Of a DNA stretch of 54,563 nucleotides, positions 16,774-27,068 are shown in pieces. Source of the DNA: an uncultured Oscillospiraceae bacterium (GTDB lineage: Bacteria > Bacillota > Clostridia > Oscillospirales > Oscillospiraceae); assembly GCA_910584395.1 (NCBI GenBank), contig CAJUAS010000006.1, positions 1 through 54,563 of the forward strand, given 5' to 3'. Every line of letters begins with the position of its first letter. The first letter of the stretch is position 1. The notes below the pieces were generated by a model. It was not told the origin of the DNA. It saw nothing but the letters and a program-made list of their open reading frames with translations, and did no database searches. A program made the translations under genes and the position numbers.

Positions 16774-16805
16774 TGTTTTCCTTCGCCCTTTTTCGCCGGA
16801 AGCTA

Positions 16806-16834
16806 TTGCCATCGGCGGGAAAGGGCGGTATACT
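16806..16834 (+). promoter_or_regulatory. udk promoter
   Basis: TTGCCA (16806-16811), 17 bases, TATACT (16829-16834), 34 bases before the udk start. Confidence 0.7.
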
Positions 16835-16867
16835 ACTTTTAATGTGTATTTTGGGGAGGCGGAAAAC

Positions 16868-17488
16868 ATGAACGTTATGGTCATCGGCATTGCCGGCGGC
16901 ACCGGCTCAGGTAAAACCACCCTGACGGAAAAGTTAGTGGAGCGGTTTGGCCCAAGCGTGTCCGTGGTCAACCACGACAACTACTACAAAGCCCACGACG
17001 AGCTGCCCTATGAGGAGCGGTGCAAGCTCAACTACGACCATCCCGACTCCTTCGACACCGACCTCATGGTGGCCCACCTGAAGGAACTGAAGGCGGGCCG
17101 GGCCATCGACTGCCCCACCTACGACTACACCGTCCACAACCGCCGCAAGGAGACGGTGCGGATCGAACCCAAGAGCGTGGTCATTGTGGAGGGCATTCTG
17201 ATTTTTGAGAACAAGGCCCTCCGGGATCTGATGGATATCAAGATTTTCGTGGACACCGACGCGGACACCCGCATTTTGCGCCGCATTATGCGGGACGTGA
17301 AGGAGCGCGGCCGCAGTCTGGACTCGGTGGTGAACCAGTATTTGACCACGGTCAAGCCCATGCACGAGCAGTACGTCCAGCCCTCCAAGCGGTACGCCGA
17401 TATCGTGGTGCTGGAGGGCGGCCACAATTTAGTGGCGCTGGATATGATCATTCAGCGCGTCCAAGGCCATCTAAGCGCTCAGGCATAG
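16868..17488 (+). CDS. udk: Uridine/cytidine kinase
   Basis: A 206-residue nucleoside kinase phosphorylating uridine and cytidine in pyrimidine salvage. The P-loop GGTGSGKTT is at residues about 9-17, followed by NHDNYYKAH with the catalytic aspartate, the DHPDSFD and PTYDYTVHNR substrate loops, and IVEGILIFE. Full length for the bacterial Udk family. GGGGAGG precedes ATG 16868; the frame is open upstream into tmcAL but the family N-terminus begins here. It has its own promoter. Confidence 0.95.
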   Translation: MNVMVIGIAGGTGSGKTTLTEKLVERFGPSVSVVNHDNYYKAHDELPYEERCKLNYDHPDSFDTDLMVAHLKELKAGRAIDCPTYDYTVHNRRKETVRIEPKSVVIVEGILIFENKALRDLMDIKIFVDTDADTRILRRIMRDVKERGRSLDSVVNQYLTTVKPMHEQYVQPSKRYADIVVLEGGHNLVALDMIIQRVQGHLSAQA

Positions 17489-17543
17489 GGAACTTTTCTT
17501 CCCCTTTCTCGTCCAAGGAATCGTTTGAAAGGAGTGCATACTG

Positions 17544-18275
17544 ATGAAACAACGTATTACCGCTTCCCTTTTGGCTTTGGGCCTCACCGTGGGCCTTGCG
17601 GCCTGCGCCCCCAAGACTCCCGTCCCTGACGAGACCGTCTCCCCCTCTCCCGACCCCACCGAGATGGTCTCTCCCACCCCGGACGTGACCCCCGATCCCG
17701 ACCCCACCGAGGGGGTTTCCACCCAGCAGCCCGACGTGACCGAGCTTCCCGACAAGGGCACGCCGCCCCCGGAGGTGACCAGCGCGCCCATCGGTGATCC
17801 TACCGCGCCCCCTGACACGGCGCAGCCCACGCCCACCCCGGCGGAGACCCCCGCTCCCGACCCCGCTGAGCCTTCCGACACGCCCTCCATCGCTGTCCCT
17901 GCCGCCAGCGAGGTGTACGCCGCGGTGTCCAAGTCCGCCGGGGATACCACCGCCACCATGGACGCCTCCTCTGTGATGGAAAACTTCTACGACCTCTCCG
18001 CTGACGATCTGGAGGACTATGTCCTCTACATCCCCGAGCTGAGCGCCAACATTGAGGAGATCTTCATCGCCCGCGCCAAGTCGGGCAAGGCGGGCACGGT
18101 GAAGTCCGCCTGTGAGAGCCGTCTGGCCCAGCTTCAGGAGGACGCGGACATGTACCCCGCCACCGGCGCTTATGTGGCGGACTACAAGCTGGTCGCTGAG
18201 GGGGACTGGGTCATCTTCTGCGTGTGCCCTGATTCCGCCGGGGCGGTTAAAGCATTTCAAAGTGCGGTAAAATAA
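17544..18275 (+). CDS. DUF4358 lipoprotein with Pro-rich stalk
   Basis: A 243-residue lipoprotein. A signal peptide ends at the lipobox LAAC (Cys21). Residues about 25-118 form a low-complexity stalk rich in P, T, D, E and V, long enough to cross part of the wall. The C-terminal domain (about 120-243) matches DUF4358, a clostridial family of unknown function, with the conserved YDLSADDLEDY segment. It stands first in a compact set with an MBOAT acyltransferase (28 bases on) and a DHHW protein, so it may assist extracytoplasmic acetylation. AAGGAG precedes the start. Confidence 0.82.
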   Translation: MKQRITASLLALGLTVGLAACAPKTPVPDETVSPSPDPTEMVSPTPDVTPDPDPTEGVSTQQPDVTELPDKGTPPPEVTSAPIGDPTAPPDTAQPTPTPAETPAPDPAEPSDTPSIAVPAASEVYAAVSKSAGDTTATMDASSVMENFYDLSADDLEDYVLYIPELSANIEEIFIARAKSGKAGTVKSACESRLAQLQEDADMYPATGAYVADYKLVAEGDWVIFCVCPDSAGAVKAFQSAVK

Positions 18276-18303
18276 GAGCACAACAAATGTAGGATGTGGT
18301 AAT

Positions 18304-19752
18304 TTGGTCTTTTCAACTCCCTTTTTCCTGTTTTTCTATCTCCCCATCGTGCTGGCGGTGTATTATATTACCCCGCTGAAGTTCCGCAACGCCGTGCTGC
18401 TTCTGGTCAACCTCATCTTTTACGGCTGGGGCGAGCCGGTCTATATCCTCATCATGTTCGCCTCCATCGCCATTGACTACACCCACGGGATGCTGGTCAC
18501 CCGCTGCAAAGCAAAGGGCAACGACAGGGGCGCGCGGATGGCGGTGGCGTCGTCGGTGATCTTCAATCTGGCCCTGCTGTTCTTCTTCAAGTATTGGAAC
18601 TTCATCGCCGGAAGTCTGGCCGGCATCGGCTTGGGCTTTATGCCCATCATCGAGCGTCTTCCCCTGCCTTGGGGCGGGTCGATCCCCTTCGCCCTGCCCA
18701 TCGGCATCTCCTTCTACACCTTCCAGACCATGTCCTACACCATCGACGTGTACCGGGGCGACGCCCGCGCCCAAACAAATATCGTCACCTTCGGCACCTT
18801 CGTCACTCTCTTCCCCCAGCTCATCGCCGGGCCGATCATCAAGTATAAGGATCTGGACGACCAGCTGGAACACCGCCCCCACTCCCCGGAGCAGTTTGCC
18901 GCCGGGGTACAGACCTTTGTGGTGGGCTTGGCCAAAAAGGTACTCATTGCCAACAACATCGGCTCGCTGTGGGACGCGATCAAGGCCACCGAGCTGGGCA
19001 GTCTCACCGTCGTGGGCGCGTGGCTGGGTGCGATCACCTGTATGCTCCAGCTTTACTTCGACTTCTCCGGGTACTCCGACATGGCCATCGGGCTGGGCCG
19101 GATGCTGGGCTTCGAGTTTATGAAAAACTTCGACTACCCCATGATCTCCAAAAGCATTTCCGAGTTCTGGCGGCGGTGGCACATCTCGCTGGGAAGCTGG
19201 TTTCGGGAATATGTTTACTTCCCGCTGGGCGGCAGCCGCCGGGGCATGGGGCGCACCTGCCTCAACCTGCTGATCGTGTGGAGCTTGACAGGGATCTGGC
19301 ACGGGGCAAGCTGGAACTTCGTCCTCTGGGGGCTGTATTTTGGCGTGCTCATCCTTTGCGAGCGGCTGTTTTTAGGCAAGCTGCTGGACAAGCTGCCCGG
19401 TTGGGCGCAGCACGTCTACGCCCTCTTTTTGGTGACGGTCAGCTTTGCCATTTTCGGCGTGGAGGACATGGCCGTCCTGCCCGGCTATCTGGCCGCCATG
19501 TTCGGCTTTGCCGGGGGCGGCGCGGTCAACGCTACCACCCTCTACTATCTGCGTAATTACCTCCCGGTGCTGCTCATCGCCTTTGTGGCGGCCACGCCGC
19601 TGGTGACCGAGCTGGTGAAAAAGCATCTGGGGCTTGGTAAGTCTCAGGCGGGCAAAGTCCTGCTTCCCGTGGGGCTGCTGGCCGGGCTGGTGCTGTGTAC
19701 GGCCTATCTGGTAGACGCCACCTACAACCCGTTCCTCTACTTCAGATTTTAA
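18304..19752 (+). CDS. MBOAT-family O-acyltransferase (AlgI-like)
   Basis: A 482-residue polytopic membrane protein with about ten to twelve hydrophobic segments. The family signature is visible: the conserved LFPQLIAGPI, FPLGGSRRG, and LTGIWHGASWNFVLWG with the putative active-site histidine. AlgI/DltB-type MBOATs pass acetyl groups across the membrane to a partner that acetylates polysaccharide. The start is TTG at 18304, the only start that keeps the conserved MVFSTPFFLFFYLP beginning; AGGATG lies in front. Followed after 13 bases by a DHHW/AlgX-like protein, the expected partner. Confidence 0.92.
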   Translation: MVFSTPFFLFFYLPIVLAVYYITPLKFRNAVLLLVNLIFYGWGEPVYILIMFASIAIDYTHGMLVTRCKAKGNDRGARMAVASSVIFNLALLFFFKYWNFIAGSLAGIGLGFMPIIERLPLPWGGSIPFALPIGISFYTFQTMSYTIDVYRGDARAQTNIVTFGTFVTLFPQLIAGPIIKYKDLDDQLEHRPHSPEQFAAGVQTFVVGLAKKVLIANNIGSLWDAIKATELGSLTVVGAWLGAITCMLQLYFDFSGYSDMAIGLGRMLGFEFMKNFDYPMISKSISEFWRRWHISLGSWFREYVYFPLGGSRRGMGRTCLNLLIVWSLTGIWHGASWNFVLWGLYFGVLILCERLFLGKLLDKLPGWAQHVYALFLVTVSFAIFGVEDMAVLPGYLAAMFGFAGGGAVNATTLYYLRNYLPVLLIAFVAATPLVTELVKKHLGLGKSQAGKVLLPVGLLAGLVLCTAYLVDATYNPFLYFRF

Positions 19753-19765
19753 GGAGGTTGACACC

Positions 19766-20911
19766 ATGACCAAGAAATATGCCATTTTCATCACCTGCCT
19801 GTTTGCCGCCTTTTTAGGGGTGTTCGCCGTCGCCAACGCGGTCACGCCCACCAAGGAGTTCTCCCCCATGGAAAACCGCGCTTTGGCCCAGATGCCGGAG
19901 CTGACCGCAGACTCCCTCTCCACCGGGGCGTTTATGTCCGGCTTTGAGACCTTTGTCACCGACCAGTTCGTCCTGCGGGACGAGTGGATCGCCCTCAAGG
20001 CCGGAGCGGAGTACGCCTCTGGCAAGCGGGAGAACAACGGGGTCTATATCTGCGACGAGCATACCCTTATCTCCCGCTTCGATCCCCCCGCCAACGACCG
20101 GGCCAAAAAGCGCATTGACGACAACTTCGGCTATGTGGAGAAGCTGGCGGGCCTCACCGACGCGCCGGTCTATTTCTCCCTCATTCCCGGCAAGGTGAGC
20201 GTGTGGGCCGACCTCCTCCCCGACGGCGCGCCCAACGACGACGAGGGGCAGTATATCGCCCGTGGCGCGGCGCTCCAAGGCCCGAAGTGGCTGGACACCA
20301 ACACCGCCCTCAACGCCCATAAGGACGAGGCCATTTACTACCGTACCGACCACCACTGGACGACGCTGGGCGCGTATTACGCCTACGCCGCCTTAATGGA
20401 GGGGATGGGCCGCACTCCCAAGGCCCTGAGTGAGTTCGACCCCACCGTGGCCTCCGACCAGTTCTTCGGCACGACCTTCTCCTCCTCCGGGGTGCGCTGG
20501 TTAGAGCCGGACACCATCGAATTCTATGTCCCCCAGAGCGCCGCCACAGTGACCAACTACTTTGACGACAACCCCACGGAGGGCCAGCTCTACGACATGA
20601 GCAAGTTAGAGGAAAAGGACAAGTACGCCGCCTTTTTAGGGGGCAACAAGCCCCTGACGGTGGTTAAATCCAACGTCGCCCCGGAAGGCGCGCCCAAGCT
20701 CATGCTCATTCGGGACTCCTACGCCGACTCCCTCGCCCCCTTCCTCTGCTATCATTTCTCCGAGATCCATCTGGTGGACCCCCGGTACTATAAGACCTCC
20801 ATGGCCCAGTATGTAAAGGACAACGCCATCGACGAGGTGCTGGTGCTTTACAGCGTGAGCAACTTCGTCAAGGACGGAAATCTGTTCGTATTAGGCATGG
20901 CGGCGAAGTAA
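19766..20911 (+). CDS. DHHW-family (AlgJ/AlgX-like) polysaccharide acetylation protein
   Basis: A 381-residue exported or membrane-anchored protein with an N-terminal hydrophobic segment (about 6-24). It carries RTDHHWTTLGAYYAY, the DHHW signature of SGNH-like acetyltransferases, followed by a late RDSYADSLAPFL segment with the likely nucleophile serine and the closing lines of the family. Partner of the preceding MBOAT protein: the pair, as in alginate and other exopolysaccharide loci, would transfer acetyl groups onto a surface glycan. No glycan synthesis genes are adjacent, so the acceptor is unknown. RBS AAGGAGG. Confidence 0.9.
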   Translation: MTKKYAIFITCLFAAFLGVFAVANAVTPTKEFSPMENRALAQMPELTADSLSTGAFMSGFETFVTDQFVLRDEWIALKAGAEYASGKRENNGVYICDEHTLISRFDPPANDRAKKRIDDNFGYVEKLAGLTDAPVYFSLIPGKVSVWADLLPDGAPNDDEGQYIARGAALQGPKWLDTNTALNAHKDEAIYYRTDHHWTTLGAYYAYAALMEGMGRTPKALSEFDPTVASDQFFGTTFSSSGVRWLEPDTIEFYVPQSAATVTNYFDDNPTEGQLYDMSKLEEKDKYAAFLGGNKPLTVVKSNVAPEGAPKLMLIRDSYADSLAPFLCYHFSEIHLVDPRYYKTSMAQYVKDNAIDEVLVLYSVSNFVKDGNLFVLGMAAK

Positions 20912-20939
20912 ACCACTGATTCTCTGTAGCCATAATCAA

Positions 20940-20973
20940 AACCGCCCGGCAGTCAGATGACTGCCGGGCGGTT
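20940..20973. terminator. Bidirectional terminator
   Basis: Perfect 15-base stem AACCGCCCGGCAGTC/GACTGCCGGGCGGTT with loop AGAT, between two converging genes (DHHW gene and NlpC/P60 gene). Confidence 0.88.
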
Positions 20974-20975
20974 GT

Positions 20976-21833
20976 TTATCCTCTGTGAAATCCCTTATAG
21001 CTCCCCACTTGGGTGATCCCCTCCGCCAGATCCTTGCGGTACAAGGGATCTGAGGGGTCAAGAGAGTTGATGTCGAAGCCGTCGCTCCCCGCCTTGCCGG
21101 TGGAGTGGAGGTATTTTTGTTGGCCCATATACATGGCCACATGGCCGGGGAAAAAGAGGAGGTCGCCCACGTCCATGTCCTCCTTGGGGATCTCCACCAA
21201 ATCGAACTCCGGCTTGATGTGGGCGTCCCGATAGATGGTGATGCCGTTCAAAAGGTATGCCATGGACACCAGCCCCGAGCAGTCGATGCCCAGCGGGCTT
21301 TTCCCTCCCCAGCGGTAGTGGGTGCGCTTGTACCGCATCGCCGTGTCCACCAGCCGTTGGCGCAGCTCCTTTTCAGGCAGCGCAATGGGCTTATCGTAGT
21401 ACGTGTCCAGCCAACTGGCGCGGACATAGCCCTCGCTGCCGTCGGGAAAGGACACCGCCTGCCAGCCGGTGGGCTTACCCGTCTCGGGGTCGGTCTCGGT
21501 TGGCTGGGTCACCGCCACCACCGCCCCCATAGGCAGGGTCACGATGGGCCAAGACTGCACCTTCGGGTGGTGCATCACGTCCACGGTGTTTTTGTGCATG
21601 ACCACCTTCTTGGGCAGAGCCGCCCATTCCTCGGCGCACCGGTCTCCAATGGCCAGACAGCCCACCGGTGCGTAGCCCTCATAGCGGTACGGGGTCTTGA
21701 CCTTCCAGTAGCCGGGGGTAGTCTGCTCCAGAACCTCCACCACCATGCCGAAGAGGGCCTCGTCCGCCAGCTCGCAGTCGTGGCGGGGCTGGGTCATCAG
21801 CGGACAGATGGGCGCGCTCACAACAGCTTTCAT
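20976..21833 (-). CDS. NlpC/P60 peptidase with SH3-like domains
   Basis: A 285-residue protein: two SH3b-like domains (about 1-60 and 75-145) and a C-terminal NlpC/P60 cysteine peptidase with GIDCSGLVS (Cys185), PGHVAMYMG (His231) and a third polar residue near 243. This order resembles the YkfC-type gamma-D-glutamyl-diamino-acid peptidases. No signal peptide is visible at the chosen start (21833, GGAGG in front), which fits a cytoplasmic enzyme acting on imported murein peptides. The start overlaps the ldcA-like stop by four bases (ATGA), and the gene is last in the opp unit. Confidence 0.88.
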   Translation of the reverse strand: MKAVVSAPICPLMTQPRHDCELADEALFGMVVEVLEQTTPGYWKVKTPYRYEGYAPVGCLAIGDRCAEEWAALPKKVVMHKNTVDVMHHPKVQSWPIVTLPMGAVVAVTQPTETDPETGKPTGWQAVSFPDGSEGYVRASWLDTYYDKPIALPEKELRQRLVDTAMRYKRTHYRWGGKSPLGIDCSGLVSMAYLLNGITIYRDAHIKPEFDLVEIPKEDMDVGDLLFFPGHVAMYMGQQKYLHSTGKAGSDGFDINSLDPSDPLYRKDLAEGITQVGSYKGFHRG

Positions 21834-22744
21834 TCCAGCACCTCCAAGGTTTTCTTCCCCGCGTCCAGCCGCACCCGCGCCCCCAGCGGCAGAGCCACGG
21901 AGGGCAGAGAGTGGCCGCAGGGGATATGTTTCAGCACCGGGCATTTGAGACCGCCCAGCAGCTCAACGATCACCTCGTCCAGCGACAAGGTCGGCTTGTC
22001 GTCGGAGGGCACGCAGTCCGTCCAGTAGCCCAGCACCACCCCGGCGCAGGCGTCTAACTTGCCTGCATTTCGCAGGTGGGTGAGCATCCCGTCAATGCGG
22101 TAAGGCTCTTCCTCCACATCCTCCAAAAAGAGGATGCGGCCGGCAGTCTCTATCTCCCAAGGTGTACCCAGACCGGCGGCCACCAAGGAGAGGTTGCCCC
22201 CCACCAGCCGCCCCTCCCCCACGCCGGGCACCAGCGTCTCCGCCGCCCAGCCGTCGGGATAGGGCAGAACCTTCGGCCCGCCGCCGAAGATGGCCCAGCG
22301 AAGCTCCTCCATGGTAAAGGAGTCAATTTCCTGATAATATTCCGTGGAGGGCATCACCGTGTGCCATGTGGTCAGCCCCCGGTTGTTGAGGGGGATGTGC
22401 AGGGCGGTCACGTCGCTGTACCCGGAGAAAAACTTCCCCGTGGCGGCCATGGCGTCCAGATCCAGCATGGGGAGCAGCCGCCCCGCGCCGTATCCGCCCC
22501 GGATGGACAAGACCCCGCGGATGGCGGGGTCAAGAAATGCGTCCATCACGTCCTTCGCCCGCTGGGCGTCGGTTGCGGCAAAATTGCCGTGTCGGTTTAC
22601 ATAATAACAAGTCGGGTAGACCACAGGGTCCAGCCCCAGCGCCTTCACCGCGGCCACTGCCGACCTCAACCGCTCCTCTGGAACGGTAGAGGAGGCGCAC
22701 ACCAGAGCGATCTTGTCTCCCGGACGCAGATATGGAGTTGACAT
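21830..22744 (-). CDS. ldcA: LD-carboxypeptidase (peptidase family S66)
   Basis: A 304-residue cytoplasmic S66 serine peptidase. Catalytic residues are recognisable: SGYSDVT with the nucleophile (Ser110), EDVEEEPYRID with Glu208, and GHSLPSVALPLG with His278. LdcA removes the terminal D-Ala from murein tetrapeptides during recycling; MccF relatives act on microcin C, but the operon (oligopeptide importer upstream, NlpC/P60 downstream) favours the murein role. It begins two bases behind oppF and overlaps the next gene by four bases, so all are translationally linked. Confidence 0.9.
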   Translation of the reverse strand: MSTPYLRPGDKIALVCASSTVPEERLRSAVAAVKALGLDPVVYPTCYYVNRHGNFAATDAQRAKDVMDAFLDPAIRGVLSIRGGYGAGRLLPMLDLDAMAATGKFFSGYSDVTALHIPLNNRGLTTWHTVMPSTEYYQEIDSFTMEELRWAIFGGGPKVLPYPDGWAAETLVPGVGEGRLVGGNLSLVAAGLGTPWEIETAGRILFLEDVEEEPYRIDGMLTHLRNAGKLDACAGVVLGYWTDCVPSDDKPTLSLDEVIVELLGGLKCPVLKHIPCGHSLPSVALPLGARVRLDAGKKTLEVLE

Positions 22745-22746
22745 AA

Positions 22747-23686
<940 letters not shown>

Positions 23687-23697
<11 letters not shown>

Positions 23698-24733
23698 GGA
23701 GGCTCACCCCCTCTTCTTTCAGATGACGGATGCGCTCCGGGGCTTCCACCTTGGGGGCGCGGGGATCAAGAAGCCACGTGCGGGCCTTGTGGGTGGGGCT
23801 GACCTCAAAGAAGGGCGGACGCTCCACAAAGTCGATGTTCAGCGCCTTGGGATTGCGGGGGGCGAAGGCGTCGCCGCGGATCTCCACGAACAGGTTGGGA
23901 GGCGTGCCCTCAATGGCATACAGCGGCTCGCCCTTGACTCCCAGCTGGGGCAGGGAGGACAACAGCGCCCATGTGTACGGGTGCTTGGGATCATAAAAGA
24001 CCTCCTCGCACTTGCCGATCTCCACGATGTCTCCGGCATACATGACCGCAATGCGGTCGGCCACGTTGGCTACCACCCCCAGATCGTGGGTGATATAGAT
24101 GGTGGTCAGCTTATATTTCTTTTGCAGCTCCTTAATGAGACCCAAGATCTGGGCCTGAATGGTCACGTCCAGAGCGGTGGTGGGTTCGTCGCAGATGAGC
24201 ACCTGAGGCTTGCAGGCGACGGCGATGGCGATGACCACTCGCTGGCGCATCCCGCCGGAGAACTCATGGGGATACTGGCCAAAACGGCGCTCCGGGTCGT
24301 CGATGCCCACGTCCCGGAGGGCCTCCACCGCGGCGGCGTGGGCGGTCTTCCCCTTCAGCCCCTGATGAAGCTCCACCGCCTCTTGGATCTGCCAGCCTAC
24401 GGTTTTCAGGGGGTTCAGGGAGGTCATGGGGTCTTGCATAACCATGGCGATCTCCTTGCCCCGGATCTTGCGCCACTGGGCTTCGCTTTTCAGCGCCAGC
24501 AAGTCCTGATCCTTATACCGCAGCTCCCCGCCGGTGATCGCGCCGTTGGCGTCGGTGAGGCCCATAAAGGTCTTGGTGAACACGCTTTTCCCCGAGCCGG
24601 ATTCCCCTACGATGGCCAGCGATTCCCCCTTGTAAACGTCCAGAGAGATGCCCCGCAGGGCGGTCATCACCTTGCCCCGGAGGGTGAATTTCAGCTCCAA
24701 GTCCTTGGCGGACAAAATCGGCTTTTCATCCAT
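23687..24733 (-). CDS. oppD: Oligopeptide ABC transporter, ATPase OppD
   Basis: A 348-residue ATPase with Walker A GESGSGKSVFTK, signature FSGGMRQRVVIAIAV, Walker B VLICDEPTTALD and the C-terminal oligo/dipeptide extension (PKHPYTWALLSSLPQ). Start 24733 has AAGGAGGG in good position, 13 bases behind oppC; an upstream in-frame start would overlap oppC. Confidence 0.94.
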
Positions 24734-24746
24734 GGTTTTGCCCTCC

Positions 24747-25817
24747 TTAGTTGACATGGTTCTTGGGGTCGGCGGCGTCGGCAAAGGCGTTGCCGATGAC
24801 GTAGAAGGAGATGGTGATGACAGCCAGTACCACCACAGGGAAGAAGAGCTGATACCGCAAGGACGCGCTGCTCATTACCTTGCGGCCCGCCTCCACCAGA
24901 GTGCCCAGCGTGGGGGTCTCCAGCGGGACGCCCAGCCCGATATAAGTGATGAACACCTCGTTGCTGATGGCGGCGGGAATGGCCAGCGCCATTCGCATGG
25001 TGATGATGCTCACTAAATAGGGCAGCAGATTCTTCACCATGATGCGCCAAGGCGGAGTCCCCAGACAGCGGGACGCCAGATTGTAGTCCCGGTCGCGGAT
25101 GATGACCACCTGATTGCGGACGAACCGGGCGGTGGCCAGCCACGAGGTCAGGCACATGGCAAAGATCATCGTGCCCATGCCGGGGCGGAGGATATAGGAG
25201 ATGATGACCACGATCAAGGTCTGGGGGACGTTGTCAAAGACGTTGTAAAGCTCGGTGAAGAAAAAGTCCAGCTTTCGGACATAGCCCCACAAAACGCCCA
25301 CCAAAATGCCGAGGATCGCGTCCACGCAGGCCACGGCGAAGCCAATGAACAGGCTGTTGCGCGTACCCTCCCAGATCTGGCTCCACAGATCCTGCCCGAT
25401 GGCGTTCGTGCCGAACCAATACTCCTTACCCGGCTTGATGTCCCGGGAGAGGTCTACCTTCACGACGGGGTTTCCGTTCTCGTCCAGCTTGGGCTGGCGG
25501 GTGAAGAGGTCGATCTGCACCTGTTCGGAATAGTAGATGGTGTTGGGCTCTTTTTCATAGGGCAGCAGCGGCTCTACAAAGGTGAAGAGCAGCGTGGCGA
25601 CGATGATGAACAGGAAAAACATAGCCACGGCGTTCTTGCGGAAGGCCCGGATGGTGGAGCGCCAGTAGGAGTACCCGGAGTAGCCGCCCCGCTCCCCCGC
25701 ATTGGGGTCGTAGGGGGCGAAGGAGAACAACTCCTTCTCGTCCACGGCCTTGGCATGGTCGTTCAGGTGTGCCGCCAATTCCTCGGTCTTGCGGTCTTTG
25801 AAGCGAAACAGAGCCAT
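24747..25817 (-). CDS. oppC: Oligopeptide ABC transporter, permease OppC
   Basis: A 356-residue inner-membrane permease with about six helices. After a cytoplasmic lead and first helix (about 64-84) there is a long external loop (85-150, common in OppC), then the transport domain with the EAA-like coupling loop (SRCLGTPPWRIMVKNLLP). Its ATG overlaps the oppB stop by one base (TGATG). Confidence 0.93.
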   Translation of the reverse strand: MALFRFKDRKTEELAAHLNDHAKAVDEKELFSFAPYDPNAGERGGYSGYSYWRSTIRAFRKNAVAMFFLFIIVATLLFTFVEPLLPYEKEPNTIYYSEQVQIDLFTRQPKLDENGNPVVKVDLSRDIKPGKEYWFGTNAIGQDLWSQIWEGTRNSLFIGFAVACVDAILGILVGVLWGYVRKLDFFFTELYNVFDNVPQTLIVVIISYILRPGMGTMIFAMCLTSWLATARFVRNQVVIIRDRDYNLASRCLGTPPWRIMVKNLLPYLVSIITMRMALAIPAAISNEVFITYIGLGVPLETPTLGTLVEAGRKVMSSASLRYQLFFPVVVLAVITISFYVIGNAFADAADPKNHVN

Positions 25818-26770
25818 CAGCGGTCACCTTCTTTCTTGCCCAGAGCAATGCGGGGATCAAGGAGGGCCATAAAGAGGTCGCCCACCAGCAGGCCCAGAAT
25901 GGAGATGGCGGCGTAGATGAGCACCAGCGCCTGCACCAGCGTGTTGTCCTGCCGCTGGATGGCCTGAACCAACAGCCCGCCCATGCCGGGGATGGAGTAG
26001 AGGCTTTCCACATACAGCGACCCCATCAGGGTGAGGATAATGGAGGTGGGGATGAACTGGGCCAGCGGAACGATGGCATTGCGGAACACATGGGCGCTGA
26101 AAATTTTCCCGCCGGACACGCCCTTGGCCCGGGCCAGCCTCACATAGTCCTTGTTGTTCTCGTCCACCATGTACCGCCGCAGCCACATGGCGTAGTAGGC
26201 GATGTTGCCCAGCGCCAGAGAGAAGATGGGCAAGATCCACGTCACCGGCTTGTCCGCATGGAAGAACATCTCAAAGCCGCCGGGGAGTTTAGAACCGTAA
26301 AATTGGATGAGCAAATGATAAATGGCGGCTGGGATGCCCTCAATAATGACCACGAACACCGTGCCCAGCTTGTCGCCGATCTTGAACCGGGTGCGGGTGG
26401 AGCGGGCCATCAGGATGCCCAGCGGCAGGCCCAGCAGCAGGGCAAAGCCCAGAGAGATCAGCCCCATCCGCAGGGACACGGGAACTTTGTCCGCGATGAT
26501 GTCCAGCACCGGGCGGCCCACCGCGTACTTGTGGCTGACCCCCCAGTCGCCTTTGAATACGCCCTTCCAGAAGTTCAGCATCTGCACCGGGAGGGGGTCC
26601 TTCAGACCAAGCTGCCGCAGCCCCACGTTGATCTGGGCGGCGGAGAGCTTCTCAAAGTTTTCAAAATATCCCTCAATGGGCATAAGGCGCAAGAGGGAAA
26701 AGACGATGGTGATGATGATGAGCAAGGTCAACAGCGACCGCAAAAGCCGCTTGCCGATGTACTTCGCCAT
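25817..26770 (-). CDS. oppB: Oligopeptide ABC transporter, permease OppB
   Basis: A 317-residue permease, six predicted helices, beginning MAKYIGKRLLRSLLTLLIIIT, typical of OppB. The EAA-like loop (ARAKGVSGGKIFSAHVFRNA) for contact with the ATPases is clear. Start 26770 follows AAAGGAGG. It is separated from oppA by about 300 bases holding a hairpin and a copy of a dispersed repeat, so it may be made at a lower level than OppA. Confidence 0.93.
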   Translation of the reverse strand: MAKYIGKRLLRSLLTLLIIITIVFSLLRLMPIEGYFENFEKLSAAQINVGLRQLGLKDPLPVQMLNFWKGVFKGDWGVSHKYAVGRPVLDIIADKVPVSLRMGLISLGFALLLGLPLGILMARSTRTRFKIGDKLGTVFVVIIEGIPAAIYHLLIQFYGSKLPGGFEMFFHADKPVTWILPIFSLALGNIAYYAMWLRRYMVDENNKDYVRLARAKGVSGGKIFSAHVFRNAIVPLAQFIPTSIILTLMGSLYVESLYSIPGMGGLLVQAIQRQDNTLVQALVLIYAAISILGLLVGDLFMALLDPRIALGKKEGDR

Positions 26771-26884
26771 GCTGTGGCCTCCTTTGGGGAACTCTTTCTC
26801 CTTTACCCGCTCAAATCCGGCCAGATTTGGCCGGGAAAGATGCCCGGATTTCAACGGGGAAACGCCGGGGGAAAACGCAACGGT

Positions 26885-26912
26885 GGGAAGGCGGCAATTC
26901 TGCCGCCTTCCC
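26885..26912 (-). terminator. Hairpin between oppA and oppB (possible attenuator)
   Basis: Perfect 12-base stem GGGAAGGCGGCA/TGCCGCCTTCCC with a 4-base loop. The downstream sequence on the minus strand has few T residues, so it may act as mRNA stabiliser or partial terminator, as often found behind binding-protein genes, rather than a full stop. Confidence 0.55.
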
Positions 26913-26931
26913 GACCGGTGCTATTTCTTGG

Positions 26932-27060
26932 GTGTCACGCTCCCGTTGGACACGCTACGGCTCGGCTTCCCTCCGTCTCGGGCTACACCCGGCGGCTCTC
27001 GCCGCCTGGGCTTTCGCCCTCGCTCCAGTCCATCCGAGCCTGCGTGTCTACGGGTCGCGC
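26932..27060 (-). repeat. Dispersed structured repeat, copy 2
   Basis: Same element and same orientation as 9411-9541, here 8 bases behind the oppA stop. Read on the minus strand its middle contains three consecutive hairpins: GGGC-GAAA-GCCC, GGCGGC-GAGA-GCCGCC and GGG-TGTAG-CCC, two with GNRA-type loops. Outer arms are nearly identical to copy 1, the middle is different in sequence but again strongly self-paired. Confidence 0.85.
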
Positions 27061-27068
27061 TTCGCTTC

